From: a bacterium
GTDB taxonomy: Bacteria; Patescibacteriota; Gracilibacteria; UBA1369; PNNO01
NCBI GenBank assembly: GCA_021158225.1
Contig: JAGGUZ010000003.1
Coordinates: 1 to 57,730, forward strand
DNA: 57,730 nucleotides
Direction of reading: 5' to 3'
Below the pieces are notes generated by a model. That model was not told where the DNA came from. It did no database searches and saw nothing but the letters and a program-made list of their open reading frames with translations. Of the stretch, positions 1-11,091 are shown in pieces. Position 1 is the stretch's first letter. Every line of letters begins with the position of its first letter. A program made the position numbers and the translations under genes.

Positions 1-77
1 CCGAGGAGACACCTACTGAAGAACCTGCCGAGGAGACACCTACTGAAGAACCTGCCGAGGAGACACCTACTGAAGAA
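1..77 (+). repeat. 27-bp in-frame tandem repeat, about 3 copies
   Basis: The unit starting CCGAGGAGACACC begins at 1, 28 and 55. The first two copies are identical; the third diverges after 23 bases. The period is nine codons, so copy-number change would keep the reading frame. The array may begin before the window. Confidence 0.9.
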
Positions 78-119
78 AAGAAATCAACTTTGGATATTTC
101 CGGAGATTTGGGATTATAA
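1..119 (+). CDS. C-terminal end of an unidentified protein with acidic nonapeptide repeats (partial)
   Basis: The window opens inside an open frame that ends in TAA at 117-119. The 39 visible codons give three copies of an acidic, Pro/Thr/Glu-rich nonapeptide (PAEETPTEE) and then a tail ending in LDISGDLGL. Only the tail is visible, so the family cannot be named. rpoB normally lies just before rpoC, so this could be the end of RpoB with an acidic extension, but nothing diagnostic of RpoB is in view. A gene for an ion exchanger separates it from rpoC. The frame is certain, the identity is not. Confidence 0.6.
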   Translation, partial: EETPTEEPAEETPTEEPAEETPTEEKKSTLDISGDLGL

Positions 120-143
120 ATTACTCATAACTAACAACCAACT

Positions 144-1139
144 GTGTACAGCGATTTAGGAAAAGAAATATTATTCTTTGCAATCTCACTTTTTGTGTTG
201 ATTAAATCAGCGGATTATTTGGTGAAATATTCGGAAAAACTCGGACTATCACTTGGTATACCGCAGTTTATTATAGGTATTACTTTAATAAGCGCTGGGA
301 CATCTCTTCCCGAACTTGCCACTTCCATATTCTCCGTATTAAAAGGTCAACCTGGAGTTGTAGCAGGTAATGTTGTTGGTTCAAATATAGCAAATATCTT
401 ACTTGTCGTCGGTATAACAACAATTCTCGTCAAGAGAGTTGAAATTAAAAGAAGTCTTATAAGGCTGGATTTACCACTTCTTGTAGCATCCGGAGCAGTG
501 CTTGTTTTAACTCTTTCCGATGGAAAATTTACATTCTTTGAAGCTCTTGTCTCACTTGCTGGTTTTGTGATTTACCTTATATATAGCATTACTCAACCAA
601 AACAAGATGTTATTGAAAAAGGAAAAGAATTTGAAGAAGTTACACTCGACAATAACAAAAAAACATTTCTTCAAAAACGTCCGCCTTTTAAATGGAGCTA
701 TATCGTTTGGGTAATAGGATCTGCAGCCGTGCTTTATTTTAGTGCCGATTTTACAATCGACTCGGTAATCTCACTCGGCACACTCCTTAGTGTAGACACA
801 TCCATAATTGCAATTACAGCGGTTGCCATTGGAACTTCCCTTCCGGAACTTATGGTTTCTGTTGTAGCCGCCAAAAAAGGAAATTTTGATATCGCACTCG
901 GAAATATTCTAGGATCAAATATATTTAATGGATTTTTGGTAATGGGTGTATCCGGATTAATTAGTGATCTGCCGGTTGAAACTCCAGTTTTACTTATTGG
1001 TATACCTTTCTTTATTGTCGCAACAATTCTTCTTGTATTCTCCGGAATTGAAAGGAAATTCTATAATTTTGAAGGAGCGTTTTTCTTAATCTTATATCTA
1101 CTTTTTATTGAACAACTCTACCAAATGATAGTTGTTTAA
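144..1139 (+). CDS. Calcium/sodium antiporter, CaCA superfamily (YrbG-like)
   Basis: This is an integral membrane cation exchanger that would couple Na+ or H+ entry to Ca2+ export. The 331-residue protein has the two inverted Na_Ca_ex halves of the family, with about ten hydrophobic segments. The alpha repeats are visible as GTSLPELATS with GNVVGSNIANILLVVG in the first half, and GTSLPELMVS with GNILGSNIFNGFLVMG in the second; the acidic residues there bind the cation. A polar linker near residues 155-185 joins the halves. The start is GTG, 24 bases after the previous stop and without a Shine-Dalgarno sequence. rpoC begins 32 bases downstream, so the two may be co-transcribed. Family assignment is firm; ion specificity is inferred. 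Confidence 0.93.
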   Translation: MYSDLGKEILFFAISLFVLIKSADYLVKYSEKLGLSLGIPQFIIGITLISAGTSLPELATSIFSVLKGQPGVVAGNVVGSNIANILLVVGITTILVKRVEIKRSLIRLDLPLLVASGAVLVLTLSDGKFTFFEALVSLAGFVIYLIYSITQPKQDVIEKGKEFEEVTLDNNKKTFLQKRPPFKWSYIVWVIGSAAVLYFSADFTIDSVISLGTLLSVDTSIIAITAVAIGTSLPELMVSVVAAKKGNFDIALGNILGSNIFNGFLVMGVSGLISDLPVETPVLLIGIPFFIVATILLVFSGIERKFYNFEGAFFLILYLLFIEQLYQMIVV

Positions 1140-1171
1140 ATTTATATATTCGTCATTAACTTTCTTAAATT

Positions 1172-4100
1172 ATGTCACAAGTAAAGCGAGGTAATACAAA
1201 TACTTTGGATGTCTTCAATTCAATATCTGTTGCTGTTGCCTCCCCGGAAGAAATTTTGTCATGGTCTCACGGTGAAGTCAAAAAACCTGAAACCATTAAT
1301 TATCGTACACAAAAACCTGAACGTGATGGGCTTTTTTGTGAAAGAATTTTCGGTCCTACAAAAAACTGGGAATGTTATTGCGGAAAATATAAAAGAATCA
1401 GATACAAAGGTGTGATTTGTGAAAAATGCGGAGTGGAGGTAACAAGAAGCTCTGTAAGAAGAGAAAGAATGGGACATATTAAATTGGCGGTTCCTGTAAC
1501 TCATATCTGGTTTTTAAGATCAACACCAAGTAGAATTGGATTACTACTTGATTTGCCTATTAAAACAATCGAACAAGTGGTTTATTTTGCAGCCTATGTT
1601 GTTATTTCCGTTGATGAAGATGCAAAAGAAGAAACCAAAATGCAATTGGCGGAGGAATATAAAAAACATAGAGCAGTAATACAAGAGGAGGCAAAAACGA
1701 AGAAAAACAGCGATAAAGAACTTGCACAAAAAGTACAAGAACTTGATGAACAGCACGCTACAGCAAAAGAAGAATTGGCCGGTATAAAAATCGGAAGTGT
1801 TTATTCTGAACTTGAATATAGAAATCTTTCAATGAAATTTGGACATGTATTTAAAGCCGGTACGGGTGCGGAAAGTATTAGAGAAATCATCTCCAATATT
1901 GATCTTCAAAAACTTATTGATCAACTTGAAATTGACTTAACAAAATCTTCTGGACAAAAGCAAAAAAAAATTATTAAAAGAATTAAACTTTGCGGAAGTT
2001 TACTTAAAGCAAACATTAAACCCGAATGGATGGTTCTTACGGTACTTCCTGTTATTCCGCCGGATTTAAGACCAATGGTTCAACTTGATGGAGGACGCTT
2101 TGCCGCTTCTGACCTTAATGATTTATATAGAAGAGTTATTAACAGAAATAATCGTCTTAAAAGACTTATTGCAATAGGTGCTCCGGAAGTTATTTCACGA
2201 AATGAAAAACGCATGCTTCAAGAAGCTGTTGATACATTACTTAACAACAGTGCAAGACAAGGGAAAACCGTATTTAACTCGGGAGATAAACGCAAATTGC
2301 GATCTCTATCAGACATGCTCAAAGGTAAGCAAGGACGATTCAGACAAAATTTGCTTGGAAAACGTGTTGATTATTCAGGACGATCAGTAATTGTGGTTGG
2401 ACCGCAACTTAAACTAAATCAGTGCGGTCTCCCAAAACTTATGGCAATGGAACTTTTTAAACCGTTTGTTATTGGAAGACTAATAAGAGACGGATATGCT
2501 CACAACATTAAGAATGCGGAAAAATATATTCAAGCCGGAAAACGCGAGGTATGGGATATTCTAGGAGAAGTTACTCAAGATCATTATGTACTTTTAAACA
2601 GAGCTCCTACACTTCATAGACTAGGAATTCAAGCTTTTCAGCCTGTACTCGTGGAAGGGAAAGCCATTCAAATTCATCCGCTTGTATGTACAGCGTTTAA
2701 TGCCGATTTCGATGGAGATCAAATGGCTGTGCATGTTCCACTTTCAAAACAAGCACAAAAAGAAGCAAAAAACCTTATAGGATCAGACAAAAACCTGCTA
2801 AAACCTTCTCATGGGGATCCTATTATAACCCCTACGCAAGATATGGTGCTTGGATGTTATTTTTTAACAAAAATGACTCAAGGGAAAAAAGGAGAAGGAT
2901 CCGTATTTGCAGATCTTAATGAGGCATTGATGTCTTATCGCCTTGGATACGTACATATCCAAGCTCCTATAAAATCTCGTATTAATGGAGAGATTATTGA
3001 GACAACAGTTGGAAGAATGATTTTTAATACTTTTGTTCCGGATGAACTTGGATATCAAAACGATACGATGACAAAAGGCAAATTAAGTGGGCTTATTAGT
3101 GAATGCTATAACAAACTTGGGAACGATGTTACGGCAAAACTTGCAGACGAGATTAAAAGAATCGGATTTAAATTTGCTACCAAATCCGGACTTTCTATTG
3201 GAATTGATGATATGATTGTTCCAAAAGCCAAAACAAAAATTATAGATGAAGCCTCGGAAGTTGTTAAAAAGCTTACGAACCACTACAATATTGGGCTTAT
3301 GACCGATGATGAAAGATACGGACATACAATTAAAGTATGGGCAAAAGCAAAAGCGGATATTACAAAAGAACTAGTTGCAAACATCGATGATGAAAATCAT
3401 CTTCATTATATGATTAACTCGGGAGCCCGCGGTAATTGGGGACAAGTAACTCAGCTTTGCGGTATTAAAGGTTTAGTTGCCAATCCGGCAGGTAAAACTA
3501 TCGAACTGCCGATTAAGTCTAACCTAAAAGAAGGATTTACTATCCTTGAATACTTCATTGCCACACATGGAGGACGTAAAGGTAAATCTGATACGGCTCT
3601 AAAAACAGCGGAAGCCGGATATCTTACGCGTCGTTTGGTTGATGCTGTTCAAGATGTAATTATCAAGGAATACGATTGTGGTACCGATAAATTTCATAAT
3701 ATAACCCGTGAAGAAAGTAAAAGCATAGGGGAAGATTTTGAGAAAAGAATTTACGGACGTGTCGTTGCAAAAGATGTTGTAGACAGCAAAACGGGTGAGA
3801 TCATAATTAAAAAAGATATTGAAATAGGAAAAGACGAATTAAAACTTATTAAAAAAGCAACCGTAGATGAAGTTGGCGTACGTTCCGTTATGACATGTCA
3901 AACTTCAAACGGTATTTGCGTAAAATGTTATGGAAAAGATCTTGGCACAAATAAAACGGTTGATCTTGGTACTGCTGTTGGTATTATTGCGGCTCAAAGT
4001 ATTGGAGAACCGGGAACTCAACTTACAATGCGTACGTTTCATATGGGTGGTGTTGCGGAAGGTGGAGATATCACGCAAGGTCTAACACGTGTAGAGGAAC

Positions 4101-5002
4101 TGTTTGAAGCAAGAACTCCAAAATCACCCGCCATACTTTCCGAGATAGATGGGAAAGCAAAAGTAACACATAAGGGAAAAACGACTACAATTTCAATCAC
4201 ATCTCCGGATCCGATAATAAGCCAGTATTATACTGGACCGTTTATGAAACCAACGGTAGAGAAAGGTGACAAAATAAAAGCAAAACAAATTATTGCCAAA
4301 TCAACGAAGCAAAAAAACACTGTTAAAGCGGAAATGCCGGGAAAAGTTTTATCGGTTGAAAAAGACAAAATCGAAATTATTTCAGAAGATGTTGTTGAAA
4401 AAGTATACATAATTCCATATGGGAAAACGGTCTTAATAAAAAACGGAGCTGAAGTTAAAAGAGGAGACGCTTTAAGCTCGGGTCATTATAATTTAAGAGA
4501 ATTAATGCAACTCACGGACATGTATACATTGCAAAATTATGTTATGCGAGAAGTGCAAAGTATTTATGCATCGCAAGGACAAACAATTAACGATAAGCAT
4601 GTGGAAATTATTGCCAGACAAATGCTATCGAAATCTCGTATTCTTGATGCTGGAGATAGTAAGTTCTTACCCGGAGAAATGGTTGACTTCATTAAACTCG
4701 GAAAAATTAATGAAGAGCTTAAGAAAAACAAAAAACAACCTATACACGCCGAACGCTTATTGCTTGGACTTACTCGTATTGCTCTTCATACCGATAGCTG
4801 GCTTTCTGCAGCCTCATTCCAAGAAACAATCAGAGTACTTGTTGAAGCGTCTACAACCAAACGCATAGACCATCTCTCAGGACTTAAAGAAAATGTTATT
4901 ATCGGTAAATTGATTCCTGCCGGAGAGATCTACAGGAAACGACATCCAGAACTTGTAAAAGAAATGCGTAAGTACGTACCGGAAGATACCTCTACCGAAT
5001 AA
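1172..5002 (+). CDS. rpoC: DNA-directed RNA polymerase subunit beta'
   Basis: This is the catalytic beta' subunit of RNA polymerase. The 1276-residue protein carries the N-terminal zinc finger (CYCG...CEKCG, about residues 68-87), the absolutely conserved NADFDGD loop that holds the catalytic Mg2+ (about residue 510), and the second zinc site near residue 910 ([13 protein letters not shown]). The trigger-loop region [17 protein letters not shown] follows. The C-terminal domain contains a hybrid-motif stretch of about 120 residues and ends in an acidic tail. Length is normal for a bacterial beta' without large insertions. The exchanger gene is immediately upstream rather than an obvious rpoB, and rpsL follows after 120 bases from its own promoter. 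Confidence 0.98.
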   Translation: MSQVKRGNTNTLDVFNSISVAVASPEEILSWSHGEVKKPETINYRTQKPERDGLFCERIFGPTKNWECYCGKYKRIRYKGVICEKCGVEVTRSSVRRERMGHIKLAVPVTHIWFLRSTPSRIGLLLDLPIKTIEQVVYFAAYVVISVDEDAKEETKMQLAEEYKKHRAVIQEEAKTKKNSDKELAQKVQELDEQHATAKEELAGIKIGSVYSELEYRNLSMKFGHVFKAGTGAESIREIISNIDLQKLIDQLEIDLTKSSGQKQKKIIKRIKLCGSLLKANIKPEWMVLTVLPVIPPDLRPMVQLDGGRFAASDLNDLYRRVINRNNRLKRLIAIGAPEVISRNEKRMLQEAVDTLLNNSARQGKTVFNSGDKRKLRSLSDMLKGKQGRFRQNLLGKRVDYSGRSVIVVGPQLKLNQCGLPKLMAMELFKPFVIGRLIRDGYAHNIKNAEKYIQAGKREVWDILGEVTQDHYVLLNRAPTLHRLGIQAFQPVLVEGKAIQIHPLVCTAFNADFDGDQMAVHVPLSKQAQKEAKNLIGSDKNLLKPSHGDPIITPTQDMVLGCYFLTKMTQGKKGEGSVFADLNEALMSYRLGYVHIQAPIKSRINGEIIETTVGRMIFNTFVPDELGYQNDTMTKGKLSGLISECYNKLGNDVTAKLADEIKRIGFKFATKSGLSIGIDDMIVPKAKTKIIDEASEVVKKLTNHYNIGLMTDDERYGHTIKVWAKAKADITKELVANIDDENHLHYMINSGARGNWGQVTQLCGIKGLVANPAGKTIELPIKSNLKEGFTILEYFIATHGGRKGKSDTALKTAEAGYLTRRLVDAVQDVIIKEYDCGTDKFHNITREESKSIGEDFEKRIYGRVVAKDVVDSKTGEIIIKKDIEIGKDELKLIKKATVDEVGVRSVMTCQTSNGICVKCYGKDLGTNKTVDLGTAVGIIAAQSIGEPGTQLTMRTFHMGGVAEGGDITQGLTRVEELFEARTPKSPAILSEIDGKAKVTHKGKTTTISITSPDPIISQYYTGPFMKPTVEKGDKIKAKQIIAKSTKQKNTVKAEMPGKVLSVEKDKIEIISEDVVEKVYIIPYGKTVLIKNGAEVKRGDALSSGHYNLRELMQLTDMYTLQNYVMREVQSIYASQGQTINDKHVEIIARQMLSKSRILDAGDSKFLPGEMVDFIKLGKINEELKKNKKQPIHAERLLLGLTRIALHTDSWLSAASFQETIRVLVEASTTKRIDHLSGLKENVIIGKLIPAGEIYRKRHPELVKEMRKYVPEDTSTE

Positions 5003-5014
5003 ATTAGAAAAAAC

Positions 5015-5043
5015 TTGCATTCTTAATAATTTTCCGTTAAATT
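5015..5043 (+). promoter_or_regulatory. Probable sigma70-type promoter of rpsL-rpsG
   Basis: A TTGCAT -35 box at 5015 and TAAATT -10 box at 5038 are separated by 17 bases. The same TTGCAT box precedes tuf. The position, right after the rpoC stop, fits a separate str-type operon promoter. Confidence 0.55.
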
Positions 5044-5122
5044 ACACGTCGCTAAGAGACGAACGCAAGTGAGACTCTATACGAGCCTAAGAGCGAACTC
5101 CTTAACTAATTTAATAAGATAT
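5044..5122 (+). promoter_or_regulatory. rpsL 5' leader with an element shared with the rpsJ leader
   Basis: The untranslated leader contains GACGAACGCAAGT at 5058-5070 followed by GAGACTC, and later GAACTCCTT near 5095-5103. Both blocks recur in the same order in the rpsJ leader (12478 onward). Short self-complementary stretches surround the first block. This may be a control element for ribosomal-protein synthesis, which is inference. Confidence 0.45.
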
Positions 5123-5536
5123 ATGCCTACAATAAACCAGCTAATTAGAAAACCACGAAGAAAAGTTGTTAAAAAAACTAAATCTCCCGCAATGGGAATA
5201 GCTTTTAACACGATTAAGAATAAAGAAGTCGCTGTTAAATCGCCACAGAAAAGAGGGGTCTGCGTAAAGGTATTCACAATGACACCCAAAAAACCGAATT
5301 CGGCGCTTCGAAAAGTAGCTCGCGTAAGACTTACAAACGGAATTGAAGTAAATGCATATATCCCAGGAGAAGGCCACAATTTGCAAGAGCATTCCGTAGT
5401 AACAATAAGAGGAGGAAGAGTAAAAGATTTACCTGGTGTTCGTTATCATATAATAAGAGGATCTCTTGATACTCAAGGGGTAACTGACAGAAAACAAGGT
5501 AGAAGTAAATATGGTGCAAAGAAGCCAAAGAAATAG
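5123..5536 (+). CDS. rpsL: 30S ribosomal protein S12
   Basis: S12 sits at the decoding centre of the 30S subunit. The protein starts [12 protein letters not shown], the universal S12 N-terminus, so the ATG at 5123 is chosen instead of the GTG at 5069 in the ORF track; the extra 18 codons lie in the leader. The conserved streptomycin-region motifs [11 protein letters not shown] and [12 protein letters not shown] are intact. Length is about 137 residues, as expected. rpsG follows after 18 bases; the canonical str order then breaks, since fusA is 3 kb away beyond a terminator. Confidence 0.97.
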   Translation: MPTINQLIRKPRRKVVKKTKSPAMGIAFNTIKNKEVAVKSPQKRGVCVKVFTMTPKKPNSALRKVARVRLTNGIEVNAYIPGEGHNLQEHSVVTIRGGRVKDLPGVRYHIIRGSLDTQGVTDRKQGRSKYGAKKPKK

Positions 5537-5554
5537 TCTTTAATCATAAGTTAA

Positions 5555-6007
5555 ATGCAAAAAAGAGCACGTTTTATACCAAAAGATTCAAATCCGTTAT
5601 ATGAGAAGTTTATTAATTATCTCATGCTAGGCGGGAAGAAAACCGTTGCAAGAAAAATTTTTAACGATGCAATGAAATCAGTCGGAGAAAAAACAAAAGA
5701 GGATCCAATGAAGATCTTCAATAAAGCTCTTGATAACATCAAGCCTCAAATGGAAGTTAAACCGAAAAGAATTGGTGGAGGCGTATATCAAATCCCAAGA
5801 GAAGTTAAAGCAAACAGACAAATTACTCTTGCGTTTAGATGGCTACTTATTGCAACAAGAGCTGGGAAGGGATCACCAATGTATCAGAGACTTGCAAATG
5901 AACTTATACAGGCTGCTGAAGGACAAGGAGCCGCAATCAAGAAGAAAGAAGACACTCATAGAATGGCGGCTGCAAATAAAGCCTTCGCTCATTACGGAAG
6001 ATATTAA
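5555..6007 (+). CDS. rpsG: 30S ribosomal protein S7
   Basis: S7 nucleates assembly of the 30S head. The 150-residue product has the typical core, including a KFINYLMLGGKK stretch near residue 18, a GGGVYQIPREV segment around residues 73-83 and a C-terminal HRMAAANKAFAHYRY-like helix. It is the second gene of the rpsL-rpsG unit and is followed 34 bases later by a strong intrinsic terminator that closes the operon. Confidence 0.97.
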   Translation: MQKRARFIPKDSNPLYEKFINYLMLGGKKTVARKIFNDAMKSVGEKTKEDPMKIFNKALDNIKPQMEVKPKRIGGGVYQIPREVKANRQITLAFRWLLIATRAGKGSPMYQRLANELIQAAEGQGAAIKKKEDTHRMAAANKAFAHYGRY

Positions 6008-6040
6008 GATAAAAGAAGTTACACATTAAAACAATTATCA

Positions 6041-6078
6041 AAAGGAGCCCTGCGTTAACGCAGGGCTCCTTTCTTTCT
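6041..6078 (+). terminator. Bidirectional intrinsic terminator between rpsG and the SLH/propeller gene
   Basis: A perfect 14-bp stem (AAAGGAGCCCTGCG with its complement) closes a TTAA loop at 6041-6072 and is followed by a T-rich run. On the other strand the hairpin is followed by TTTT, so it can also end transcription of the convergent gene, whose stop codon is at 6091. Confidence 0.93.
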
Positions 6079-6090
6079 TAATTCGTAATC

Positions 6091-8625
6091 TTATAAACCT
6101 ATTGGCTCTAGTGGATAAGGATAATCAATAGAACCCATATCTTTCAATTCTTCTTTATTTACTTCCGCAAAATCATTTGCCATATCATTTGCCATAATCA
6201 TCCCGTTTGAAACGGTATATAAAAACTTTCCAATATAAAGAATTCTATCTATATCTTTATTTCCATACCAATAATAACCTGACTTCTCAGCCACTTCGTT
6301 ATCATCATAGTGGGTAATTTTAGCCTTTAAATTAAATCCTTTGGCAAGATCAACTCCATAAACATAAGCTCCCTGAAAAACAATATCACCATATTCGCTA
6401 TCCGAAGCGGTTGGATCACTTTTAACTTCATCGGAAATTTTCGCAACCGTTACAGGAAAAGCGAATAAATCTTTATCTTTATCAAACAAAAGTGCTTTGT
6501 GATCATATAAAAGTGGACTATCAGATCCCCTGTCACCAATAACCTCGGTAAACATTTGCTTTGGAGTTGTAACATCCGTTACATCAAACATTGCAAGTTT
6601 TATTCCTTGATACCAAGCAAAATCATGATCCCAATCCGCTTTTTCTTCCTCCGTTGCTTCAACCGTATTTTTCCCAAACCCTATAATATGATTATCGTCA
6701 TAAGGTTGCAGGTAATCGCTATACCCGGGTATCTTTAACTTCCCTAAAATACGAGGTCCCTTACTATCTGACATATCAATCACAAAAAACGGATCTGTCT
6801 TTTTAAAAGTAACCATATAAAGTCTGTTTCCCATAAATCTTGTTGAATGAATAACTTCCCCCGGAGCAATACCTTCAAGTTGTCCGGTAATCGCCATATT
6901 TTCATCAAGAATATAAACATTATTTAAAGATGTTCCATCCCAAGCATTTCCCTTTGTAGTTGCTATTCTAAAATGATTATCAGCTTCATCCATTGAAAAC
7001 TGATTTAAAATAGTACCGGGAACCTTCCCTTGCCCTTTAAATTCAATATTATCTTTACCTAGCGAAAATTTATATACATCAGTAGTCTCGCTGGAAGGCT
7101 GGTAATTCAAGTTCCAATCATTTGCAGCGATGTACATATTTTCACGCGAAGAATAAACATTTCCAACAGAACCAAGTACAACTTCTTTTGAGATATTACC
7201 GCTTGCTTCATTTATGGGAATTCCTACAACAATCAAATAATTCGCAGATTCAAAAGCCGGGATGTAACCGATATCTCCACAACTTACAAGAGGCTTTGCA
7301 ATCTCATCGTTTGTATCTCGATAATGCGGAAGTATTTCATTAGCACTTTCTATTGTTTCATAAGGCACAAATCCCGGACGACTAAGCACCATATAAACCA
7401 TATCGTCAACTTTTCTTGACTGGCTATATGAACCTTCAAATTTTAAAGATCTAAATTTTTTAATATTCGTTTTATCGCTTATATCAAATATATAAACATC
7501 CGAAACAGACCCCCCGTAATACGGATACGACATTGTAATAGCATCCATTCTATATGCCGGATAATAAGTATAAGCCGAATGTCCCAAAACTATAAGCTTA
7601 TCACCATCAACATACATATCTGTTGGACTAAACATATCATCATCAAAATCAATTGAACCGATTTCCAACATATTCTCAGGAGGAAAAGCTTTTACAACTC
7701 TAACACTCATTCCGTTAACAATATATATGTATTCCCCGTCTGTCTTAACGATATCAGCTTCATCCACTCCCTCAACTTGAACATTTGTAGTCGAATAATC
7801 AGAACTTCCATTAGTAGCAAAGGTACTCGCCTCTTCTATGCCCGACTCCGCAGGGGTTACCTCCCCGATTGAAGTGCTAACAGCAGAATCCATAGCCTTT
7901 AAAGTCTCTCCTCCCATTATATATCCTCTCTCCGAATTGCTATCTTTAAACTTGGCTTCAAGAGTAGCGCAAGAATCTATTCTGTGCATCGTTTGTCCAT
8001 CCGACATTTTCTCAATATCATCATAAGTTTTGCTATCTTTTTTCTGCCCTGTCTTTATACGCCAAATCATTTCAGCCATTTCTCCTCTATTAACATATTG
8101 ACCGAATGTATCAATAGATGGCGGAATAGATTTATCTTTATCCAAAGCATCTACATATTTATGAAACCATGTATCTTGATATGAATCATTTAAACTAACA
8201 TTCATTCCTATTGATATAATTTTTCCCGCCTCGGCAAAATTAATCGGACGCTCCGGTTTAAAAGTTCCATCAGGATACCCGGCAACAAGCCCGATATCTT
8301 TTGCTTTACAAACATAAGGAGCAAACCATCCCTCGGTTACATCCGGGAAACAATTGCTTCCTTCCGGCTTATAACCAGCTGACAAAAGTACAATTTTGGT
8401 AAACTCAGCCCGATTAATGGTATTTATCGGTTTATAAGTTCCATCGCCGTACCCTTCAACAACTTTCAAATCTTTAAGATATGAAACTGCATCGGAATAG
8501 TCATAAGAAGTTGGGACATCACTAAAACCACTGAAATCCTGAGCCTTCACTGGCAATGCTTGCATAAAGCTTGTTATTGTTAGCGCAATCAGCGCAATAA
8601 AAGCTCCAGCACGTTTGATTACCAT
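6091..8625 (-). CDS. Exported protein with S-layer homology domains and a C-terminal beta-propeller (PF09826-type)
   Basis: The 844-residue product begins with a signal peptide (KR then a hydrophobic stretch, cut near VKAQD). Residues about 35-200 hold three SLH-type repeats, visible as FSDVP...YSDAVSYLKDLKVVEGYGDGTYKP, then FPDVTEGWFAPYV...AGYPDGTFKPERPI and a weaker third. SLH domains normally tether proteins to the cell surface. From about residue 285 the sequence switches to the secreted beta-propeller family, with TNVQVEGVDEADIVKTDG as its signature, and continues to the end. Function of that propeller family is unknown; a surface sensor, scaffold or protease-inhibitor role would be guesswork. 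It is a single gene convergent with rpsG across a shared terminator. Confidence 0.88.
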   Translation of the reverse strand: MVIKRAGAFIALIALTITSFMQALPVKAQDFSGFSDVPTSYDYSDAVSYLKDLKVVEGYGDGTYKPINTINRAEFTKIVLLSAGYKPEGSNCFPDVTEGWFAPYVCKAKDIGLVAGYPDGTFKPERPINFAEAGKIISIGMNVSLNDSYQDTWFHKYVDALDKDKSIPPSIDTFGQYVNRGEMAEMIWRIKTGQKKDSKTYDDIEKMSDGQTMHRIDSCATLEAKFKDSNSERGYIMGGETLKAMDSAVSTSIGEVTPAESGIEEASTFATNGSSDYSTTNVQVEGVDEADIVKTDGEYIYIVNGMSVRVVKAFPPENMLEIGSIDFDDDMFSPTDMYVDGDKLIVLGHSAYTYYPAYRMDAITMSYPYYGGSVSDVYIFDISDKTNIKKFRSLKFEGSYSQSRKVDDMVYMVLSRPGFVPYETIESANEILPHYRDTNDEIAKPLVSCGDIGYIPAFESANYLIVVGIPINEASGNISKEVVLGSVGNVYSSRENMYIAANDWNLNYQPSSETTDVYKFSLGKDNIEFKGQGKVPGTILNQFSMDEADNHFRIATTKGNAWDGTSLNNVYILDENMAITGQLEGIAPGEVIHSTRFMGNRLYMVTFKKTDPFFVIDMSDSKGPRILGKLKIPGYSDYLQPYDDNHIIGFGKNTVEATEEEKADWDHDFAWYQGIKLAMFDVTDVTTPKQMFTEVIGDRGSDSPLLYDHKALLFDKDKDLFAFPVTVAKISDEVKSDPTASDSEYGDIVFQGAYVYGVDLAKGFNLKAKITHYDDNEVAEKSGYYWYGNKDIDRILYIGKFLYTVSNGMIMANDMANDFAEVNKEELKDMGSIDYPYPLEPIGL

Positions 8626-8825
8626 AGGAACATGGGTTAAATATTTTCACACATTTACAAGTATACCAATTTATAGAAATTACAAAAGAAAGTTGACGCA
8701 TAGCAGAGTCATTGCTTGCCAATACTCTTATAATATTTTTTCATCATAAAAAATCATCAAGAGCCCTATTTAAAAGTATTTTCTTGCTTTCGTCAAGCAC
8801 TGTGCGCACAAACAAGCACATTTGT
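8626..8825. other. Intergenic region between the SLH/propeller gene and the fusA promoter
   Basis: About 200 bases of A/T-rich DNA hold no credible ORF. It must contain the minus-strand promoter of the SLH/propeller gene; a TATACT hexamer on that strand near 8660 is a weak candidate for its -10 box, without a clear -35 partner. Confidence 0.4.
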
Positions 8826-8853
8826 TTGACTTTCATAGCTAAATTCATATAAT
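8826..8853 (+). promoter_or_regulatory. Strong sigma70-type promoter of fusA
   Basis: TTGACT at 8826 and a perfect TATAAT at 8848 are separated by 16 bases. The leader to the fusA ATG is about 55 bases and lacks a Shine-Dalgarno sequence. Confidence 0.8.
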
Positions 8854-8916
8854 ACCTCTGACATATCGCTAATATGCGATCCGCTCACTTTTATATCTAT
8901 TTTAACTATAATAAAC

Positions 8917-10998
8917 ATGTCTGAAAACCTGAAAAAACTTCGTAACATTGGTATTATAGCCCATATTGATGCGGGAAAAACAACTGTAACAGAGCGTATT
9001 TTATACTATACCGGTAAAAAACATAAAATCGGTGAAACACATGAAGGCGCAGCCGACATGGACTGGATGGAACAAGAAAAAGAAAGAGGAATTACAATTA
9101 CATCTGCAGCAACAACATGTTTCTGGAAAGATGTAAGAATTAATATTATTGATACGCCGGGACATGTTGATTTCACCGCAGAGGTAGAAAGATCACTTCG
9201 CGTACTCGATGGAGGAGTTGTTGTTTTTGACGGATCACAAGGTGTAGAACCTCAGTCGGAAACAGTATGGAGACAAGCGGACAAATACGATGTACCTCGA
9301 ATGGCGTTTATAAATAAAATGGATAAAATGGGTGCAGACTTTTATATGAGTTTAGAATCAATTCACGAAAGACTCAACAATAAAGCTGTTGCTATCCAAC
9401 TTCCTATAGGAGCTGAAAGTACATTTGAGGGCGTTATCGATCTACTTGAACAAAAAGCATATAAATTTGAAGGACACTATGGAGAAAATATAGTTGAGAT
9501 CGAAATTCCGGAAGACATGAAAGGGAAAGTTGAAGAATATCGTAATATATTAATTGAAAAAGCTGCGGAGTGTGACGACAATTTAATGGAAAAATATCTT
9601 GAAGGAGGCGACTATACAATTGACGAAGTTAAAGTTGCTATAAGAAAAGGAACTATCGACAACGCTATGTATCCTGTGCTTTGCGGAACAGCTCTGCAAA
9701 ACAAAGGTATTCAATTAATGCTTGATGCGGTTCGGGAATATCTTCCTTCGCCATTAGACATTCCACCTATAAAGGGAACAAATCCAAAAACAGAAGAAGA
9801 AGAGGTTAGAGAAGCTGATGAAAACAAACCATTTGCCGCATTGGCATTTAAAATTGCAACAGATCCTTATGTCGGTAAACTTTGTTTCTTCCGTGTTTAC
9901 AGTGGAAAATTAACAGCGGGAAGTTATGTTTATAATTCAACAACAGGACAAAAAGAACGTATAGGACGGATTTTACAAATGCATGCAAATCATCGTGAAG
10001 AAATTAAAGAGGTTCATGCGGGAGATATTGCAGCTACAGTAGGACTTAAAAACACAATGACAGGTAATACTCTTTGCGAAGAAGGTCATCCTATTGTTTT
10101 AGAATCGATAGAATTCCCGGAACCCGTTATATCTATTGCGATTGAACCGAAAACAAAGGCCGATCAAGAAAAAATGGGAATAGCGTTGCAGAAACTTGCC
10201 GAAGAAGATCCAACATTCCAAACTTACACCGATGAAGAGACAGGGCAGGTTATTATATCCGGAATGGGAGAACTTCATCTCGAAATTATTGTTGATCGTC
10301 TAAAAAGAGAATTTAAAGTTGAAGCAAATATCGGGAAACCGCAAGTTGCTTATAGAGAAACAATTCAAAACGAAGTTCAAATGGAGGAAAAATATGCAAA
10401 GCAATCGGGTGGGCGTGGTCAATATGGACATGTACTTATGCGATTTTATCCACAAGAACCCGGAGCAGGTTACGAATTCACAAACAAGATTGTTGGAGGA
10501 AAAATCCCAAGAGAATATATTCAACCGGTTAATAAAGGTGTGGAAGAAGCAATGACACGTGGTGTTATAGCTGGATATCCAATGGTAGATATTAAAGCTG
10601 AATTATACGACGGTTCATACCATGATGTAGATTCATCTGAAATGGCATTTAAAATCGCAGGTTCAATATGTTTTCAAAATGCCGCTAAAAGAGCTAACCC
10701 CGTTCTTCTTGAACCTATAATGAAAGTTGAAGTTGTAACTCCGGAAGAATACTTTGGAGATGTAATGGGCAATTTAAGTTCACGAAGAGGACAAATCAGC
10801 GAAAGCGGAGACAGAGGAAATGCAAAGTTCATTAAATGTGAAGTACCTTTAAGCGAAATGTTCGGATACACAACAGATTTGCGCTCAATGACACAAGGTC
10901 GTGCAACATCAACTATGGAATTCGGTCATTATGCCAAAGTACCGAAGAATGTTGAAGAAAAAGTAGTAGCTGAAAGAGGAGGCACAAAAAGAGCTTAA
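8917..10998 (+). CDS. fusA: Elongation factor G
   Basis: This is the translocation GTPase of protein synthesis. The 693-residue protein shows the G1 loop AHIDAGKTT, the switch II motif DTPGHVDF, and the G4 motif NKMD in the first 150 residues. Domain II follows, then the domain IV/V region with GGRGQYGHV and the C-terminal [14 protein letters not shown]. Length is normal. It has its own promoter and is followed by tuf after 93 bases, with a further promoter between them. Confidence 0.98.
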   Translation: MSENLKKLRNIGIIAHIDAGKTTVTERILYYTGKKHKIGETHEGAADMDWMEQEKERGITITSAATTCFWKDVRINIIDTPGHVDFTAEVERSLRVLDGGVVVFDGSQGVEPQSETVWRQADKYDVPRMAFINKMDKMGADFYMSLESIHERLNNKAVAIQLPIGAESTFEGVIDLLEQKAYKFEGHYGENIVEIEIPEDMKGKVEEYRNILIEKAAECDDNLMEKYLEGGDYTIDEVKVAIRKGTIDNAMYPVLCGTALQNKGIQLMLDAVREYLPSPLDIPPIKGTNPKTEEEEVREADENKPFAALAFKIATDPYVGKLCFFRVYSGKLTAGSYVYNSTTGQKERIGRILQMHANHREEIKEVHAGDIAATVGLKNTMTGNTLCEEGHPIVLESIEFPEPVISIAIEPKTKADQEKMGIALQKLAEEDPTFQTYTDEETGQVIISGMGELHLEIIVDRLKREFKVEANIGKPQVAYRETIQNEVQMEEKYAKQSGGRGQYGHVLMRFYPQEPGAGYEFTNKIVGGKIPREYIQPVNKGVEEAMTRGVIAGYPMVDIKAELYDGSYHDVDSSEMAFKIAGSICFQNAAKRANPVLLEPIMKVEVVTPEEYFGDVMGNLSSRRGQISESGDRGNAKFIKCEVPLSEMFGYTTDLRSMTQGRATSTMEFGHYAKVPKNVEEKVVAERGGTKRA

Positions 10999-11005
10999 AA
11001 ATAGC

Positions 11006-11034
11006 TTGCATTTACAGTACAATTTAGCTAATAT
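11006..11034 (+). promoter_or_regulatory. Probable promoter of tuf
   Basis: TTGCAT at 11006 and TAATAT at 11029 are separated by 17 bases, in the gap between fusA and tuf. This would let tuf be made at a higher level than fusA. Confidence 0.6.
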
Positions 11035-11091
11035 CTCTTAGCGTTTAGAATAAACTCGCAAATAATAACTTACTATTTAAAACCAATTCTT

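Noticed and set aside
8692-8730. TTGACG upstream of fusA as another promoter
   Set aside because: No acceptable -10 box at 16-18 bases; the TTGACT/TATAAT pair at 8826 is far better.
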